The notes under the pieces: generated by a model
The model's input: the letters and a program-made list of their open reading frames with translations, nothing else
Told to the model about the DNA's origin: nothing
Database searches by the model: none
Shown here: in pieces, positions 5,349-6,819 of the stretch
Layout of the letters: each line of letters begins with the position of its first letter
Position numbering within the stretch: position 1 is the first letter of the stretch
Source of the DNA: Candidatus Bathyarchaeota archaeon CG07_land_8_20_14_0_80_47_9
GTDB taxonomy: Archaea > Thermoproteota > Bathyarchaeia > Bathyarchaeales > Bathycorpusculaceae
Length of the DNA: 6,819 nucleotides
NCBI GenBank assembly: GCA_002779555.1
Contig: PEWI01000135.1
Location: 1 to 6,819, forward strand
Direction of reading: 5' to 3'
Translations under genes and position numbers: made by a program

Positions 5349-5999
5349 TTATTCAATGAAATCTGGCAATTCCTTAACGCTCTCAAGAATTAAATCGGGT
5401 TTCTCCTTCTCCAATTCCTCGCGAGAGAATATTCCAGATAGGACTGCAACCGTCTTGGCTCCAGCGTTCTTTCCAGCTCTTACGTCAACGACAGAGTCTC
5501 CAACGACCACGCATTCGCATGCTTCCACCTTCAACTGCTTAGAACACTCCAGCAGCGCTTCGGGAGAGGGCTTCGGATTCAACGTGTCAAAGGCGGTTAC
5601 CACTTTCTGGAAGTACTTTGCCAGGCCAAACCCCTCCAGCTGCTTAATCACCTCCGTCGTAGGAACGTGACGTCTGGTGGTTAACGCCAACTTTGCTTTT
5701 TCCGAAAGCTTCTTCAGAGTGTCCGCAACATTCGGAAACGGTTTTGTTCTCGAAGCAGTGGCGTCGTAGTAGGCTTTGAGATATATTTGCAGGAATCTGT
5801 CCACGTCAATCCCGCTGATCAGGTCGTTGATCGGCAAGTTCTGCTCAAGCCTTTTCGGAATTTCGGTCATTACTTTGATGTCGACCGTTTCCTGTCCCAT
5901 TGCCGCGAAAGCCGTCCTCGCAGCTTCAAAATATGCTTCTTTTGAATCCACTATCGTGCCGTCCAAATCGAACAGTATGCCTCTGGCCTTCAACTTCAT
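5349..5999 (-). CDS. HAD-family hydrolase, phosphoglycolate phosphatase/PpaX-like
   Basis: A haloacid-dehalogenase superfamily phosphatase of 216 residues; substrate cannot be read from the sequence. Motif I is FDLDGTIVDS, with nucleophile D11 and acid/base D13. Residues about 16-90 form a helical C1-type cap. Motif II is the Thr of LALTTRR (T107), motif III the Lys of NPKPSPE (K143), and motif IV GDSVVDVRAGKNAG with metal ligands D168 and D172. All catalytic residues are present and the length is normal for the Gph/PpaX group, whose members hydrolyse 2-phosphoglycolate, pyrophosphate or sugar phosphates. The ATG start sits right before motif I. The upstream AGGAAGGG is about 10 bases away, a loose ribosome-binding site. 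It is divergent from S10, and no metabolic neighbour suggests a substrate. Confidence 0.9.
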   Translation of the reverse strand: MKLKARGILFDLDGTIVDSKEAYFEAARTAFAAMGQETVDIKVMTEIPKRLEQNLPINDLISGIDVDRFLQIYLKAYYDATASRTKPFPNVADTLKKLSEKAKLALTTRRHVPTTEVIKQLEGFGLAKYFQKVVTAFDTLNPKPSPEALLECSKQLKVEACECVVVGDSVVDVRAGKNAGAKTVAVLSGIFSREELEKEKPDLILESVKELPDFIE

Positions 6000-6055
6000 G
6001 TTTTGCGTGTCCCTTCCTAGCTAACGTGGTATTTGTTGGAGCTATTTGTTTCGAT

Positions 6056-6066
6056 AAGTTTTTATT
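6056..6066 (-). promoter_or_regulatory. TATA-like box for the HAD gene
   Basis: On the minus strand, AATAAAAACTT is centred near 6061. Initiation about 25 bp downstream, near 6036, would give a leader of about 36 nt before the ATG at 5999. It lies in the divergent spacer shared with S10. Confidence 0.35.
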
Positions 6067-6102
6067 CACGGTTAATTGTCTAAGGTAAATACCCAATAAA
6101 CC

Positions 6103-6114
6103 TGTCGGGCGACA
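6103..6114. promoter_or_regulatory. Dyad TGTCG-GG-CGACA in the S10 leader
   Basis: A palindrome with 5-bp arms (6103-6107, 6110-6114) and a two-base centre lies 18 bp before the S10 ATG, flanked by CCTG (6101-6104) and CAGG (6118-6121). It could be a regulator site or a small leader structure. A TATA-like stretch (about 6084-6099) would place the S10 start of transcription close to this dyad. Confidence 0.3.
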
Positions 6115-6132
6115 AATCAGGAAAGATTATGG

Positions 6133-6441
6133 ATGGCAAGAAAAGCAAGAATACGCTTAACGAGCACCGACTACATGAAACTCGAAGGAGTATGTGAAGA
6201 ACTGAAAGCAATCGCCCAGAAAACAGGAGTCAAACTTACTGGGCCGGTTCCGCTGCCAACAAAGAGACTTAAAGTTCCAGTGATGAAGTCGCCTTGCGGC
6301 GAAGGAATCGCAACGTGGGATAGGTGGGAAATGCGGATTCACAAGCGGCTTATTGACGTTGACGCTGAAGAACGCGTCATGAGGCGCATCATGAGAATTC
6401 GTGTCCCAGAAGAAGTGCACGTAACCATAGAGCTCCTTTAG
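6133..6441 (+). CDS. rps10: Small-subunit ribosomal protein S10 (uS10)
   Basis: S10 is a component of the 30S head; the bacterial homologue also serves as NusE. The 102 residues match archaeal/eukaryotic S10 throughout: ARIRLTSTDY near the start, GPVPLPTKRLKVPVMKSPCGEG (about 37-58), ATWDRWEMRIHKRLIDVDA, and RRIMRIRVPEEVHVTIEL at the end. Length is normal. The start at 6133 gives the family N terminus; an ATG four bases upstream (6129) is out of frame. AGGA (6119-6122) is a weak ribosome-binding site 10 bases away. In many archaea this gene directly follows the EF-1alpha gene. Here it stands alone, divergent from a phosphatase and convergent with a winged-helix gene. Confidence 0.97.
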   Translation: MARKARIRLTSTDYMKLEGVCEELKAIAQKTGVKLTGPVPLPTKRLKVPVMKSPCGEGIATWDRWEMRIHKRLIDVDAEERVMRRIMRIRVPEEVHVTIELL

Positions 6442-6453
6442 ACGCGCAGACAG

Positions 6454-6703
6454 CTATTTTTCGTGTATCCATTTGAATAACGGACACGCTTCGCACTTCT
6501 CTAGGAAGACTAAGCCTTCCTTGGTCGTCTTGAAACGATGTTTTTCGTCACTTTCCAGAAGGTCCTTACTGATCAGCGCATTCAAGTATCGCTTTGCGAG
6601 TGAGTATGAAAGGTTAGCGTCTCTCATCAATTCTGTCTTGTTCTTTCCAGACTTCCTTCTTCAATATCTCGAAAGTAATGTCATGTCTGTCTCTGTTAAC
6701 CAT
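6454..6703 (-). pseudogene. Winged-helix transcriptional regulator, 'NLSY' type, frameshifted near 6655
   Basis: The minus strand encodes a small archaeal winged-helix protein in two frames. The first frame starts with ATG at 6703 (MVNRDRHDITFEILKK, 16 codons). Without correction it runs on to a TAA for a 29-residue peptide. The second frame (6454-6654) gives KSGKNKTELM, then the helix-turn-helix RDANLSYSLAKRYLNALISKD, the wing ESDEKHRFKTTKEGLVFLE and a short tail with C-E-A-C ending KWIHEK. Joining them by skipping one base (6655) gives about 82 residues. The usual family spacing from 'IL' to 'G' is five residues, so loss of two bases from one codon fits slightly better. A TATA box lies upstream. 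The rest of the domain is intact, so this is a recent mutation or a sequencing error. Related proteins are DNA-binding regulators; the target is unknown. Confidence 0.8.
6457..6461 (+). terminator. T5 tract after S10
   Basis: Five T residues begin 16 bases past the S10 stop, inside the last codons of the opposing winged-helix gene. A short U-tract here is the type of signal used in archaeal termination. No stem precedes it. Weak evidence. Confidence 0.25.
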
Positions 6704-6757
6704 TTACACTCACTGAAAAGTTGTCCTTGGGTCCACGTTTTCTTTTCATTTCTAAAA

Positions 6758-6766
6758 CATATATAG
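6758..6766 (-). promoter_or_regulatory. TATA box for the winged-helix gene
   Basis: CTATATATG on the minus strand, centred near 6762, is a good archaeal TATA match. Initiation near 6737 would leave a leader of about 33 nt before the ATG at 6703. The box is nearly symmetric, so it could instead serve a gene to the right, but none starts within the window. Confidence 0.5.
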
Positions 6767-6819
6767 TTTTGCTCACTGTCATGTCAGGCTTCTAACGTTA
6801 CACTCGTATAGGTCTGCTG

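Noticed and set aside
5349..5999. A new phosphatase type
   Set aside because: All four HAD motifs and the C1 cap are ordinary for the Gph/PpaX group.
6473..6766. Plus-strand frame of 97 codons at the right end
   Set aside because: It is antisense to the winged-helix gene, Ser/Phe-rich, and has no ribosome-binding site; the minus strand gives a clear domain.
1..6819. Mobile elements, CRISPR arrays, defence or secretion systems
   Set aside because: No transposase, integrase, terminal repeats, spaced direct repeats or accessory gene families were found; the content is housekeeping.

Overview
The window looks like a housekeeping segment of an archaeal chromosome. Every recognisable gene belongs to an archaeal family: proteasome beta subunit, KH-containing beta-CASP nuclease aCPSF1 (FttA), archaeal SepF, a DUF1947/PUA protein, an Sm-like protein, ribosomal proteins L37e and S10, and an 'NLSY' winged helix. 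SepF implies FtsZ-based division, which argues against the ESCRT-dividing Thermoprotei (Sulfolobales and relatives). GTG/TTG starts, short spacers, AT-rich TATA-like boxes and moderate GC would suit a Bathyarchaeia-like or other mesophilic archaeon. The lineage is an inference; no 16S or marker phylogeny is available here.

Layout. Positions 175-2746 (+) hold the pair psmB-aCPSF1, a neighbourhood known from other archaea that links protein and RNA turnover. The aCPSF1 3' end overlaps by 14 bp the 3' end of sepF (-, 2733-3107). Positions 3108-3563 have no secure gene. They contain an AT-rich sepF promoter, a doubtful 64-codon frame, and an unexplained block of about 50% GC with inverted repeats (about 3340-3540). 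Next comes a divergent pair around a shared AT box: the PUA protein (-, 3564-4073) and LSm-L37e (+, 4152-4574). A tail-to-tail junction with a hairpin follows, then an unrecognised tryptophan-rich helical protein (-, 4587-5201), a HAD-family phosphatase (-, 5349-5999), S10 (+, 6133-6441) and a winged-helix gene (-, 6454-6703) that is frameshifted as given.

How they fit together. Most genes serve translation or RNA metabolism (S10, L37e, LSm, the MCT-1-like PUA protein, aCPSF1), with protein degradation and cell division beside them. I see no mobile element, CRISPR array, tRNA or rRNA, and no multi-gene system that looks new. The items most worth a second look are the frameshifted winged-helix gene, the orphan helical protein, the unexplained block at 3340-3540, and the U6-containing dyad just past the aCPSF1 stop, inside sepF.
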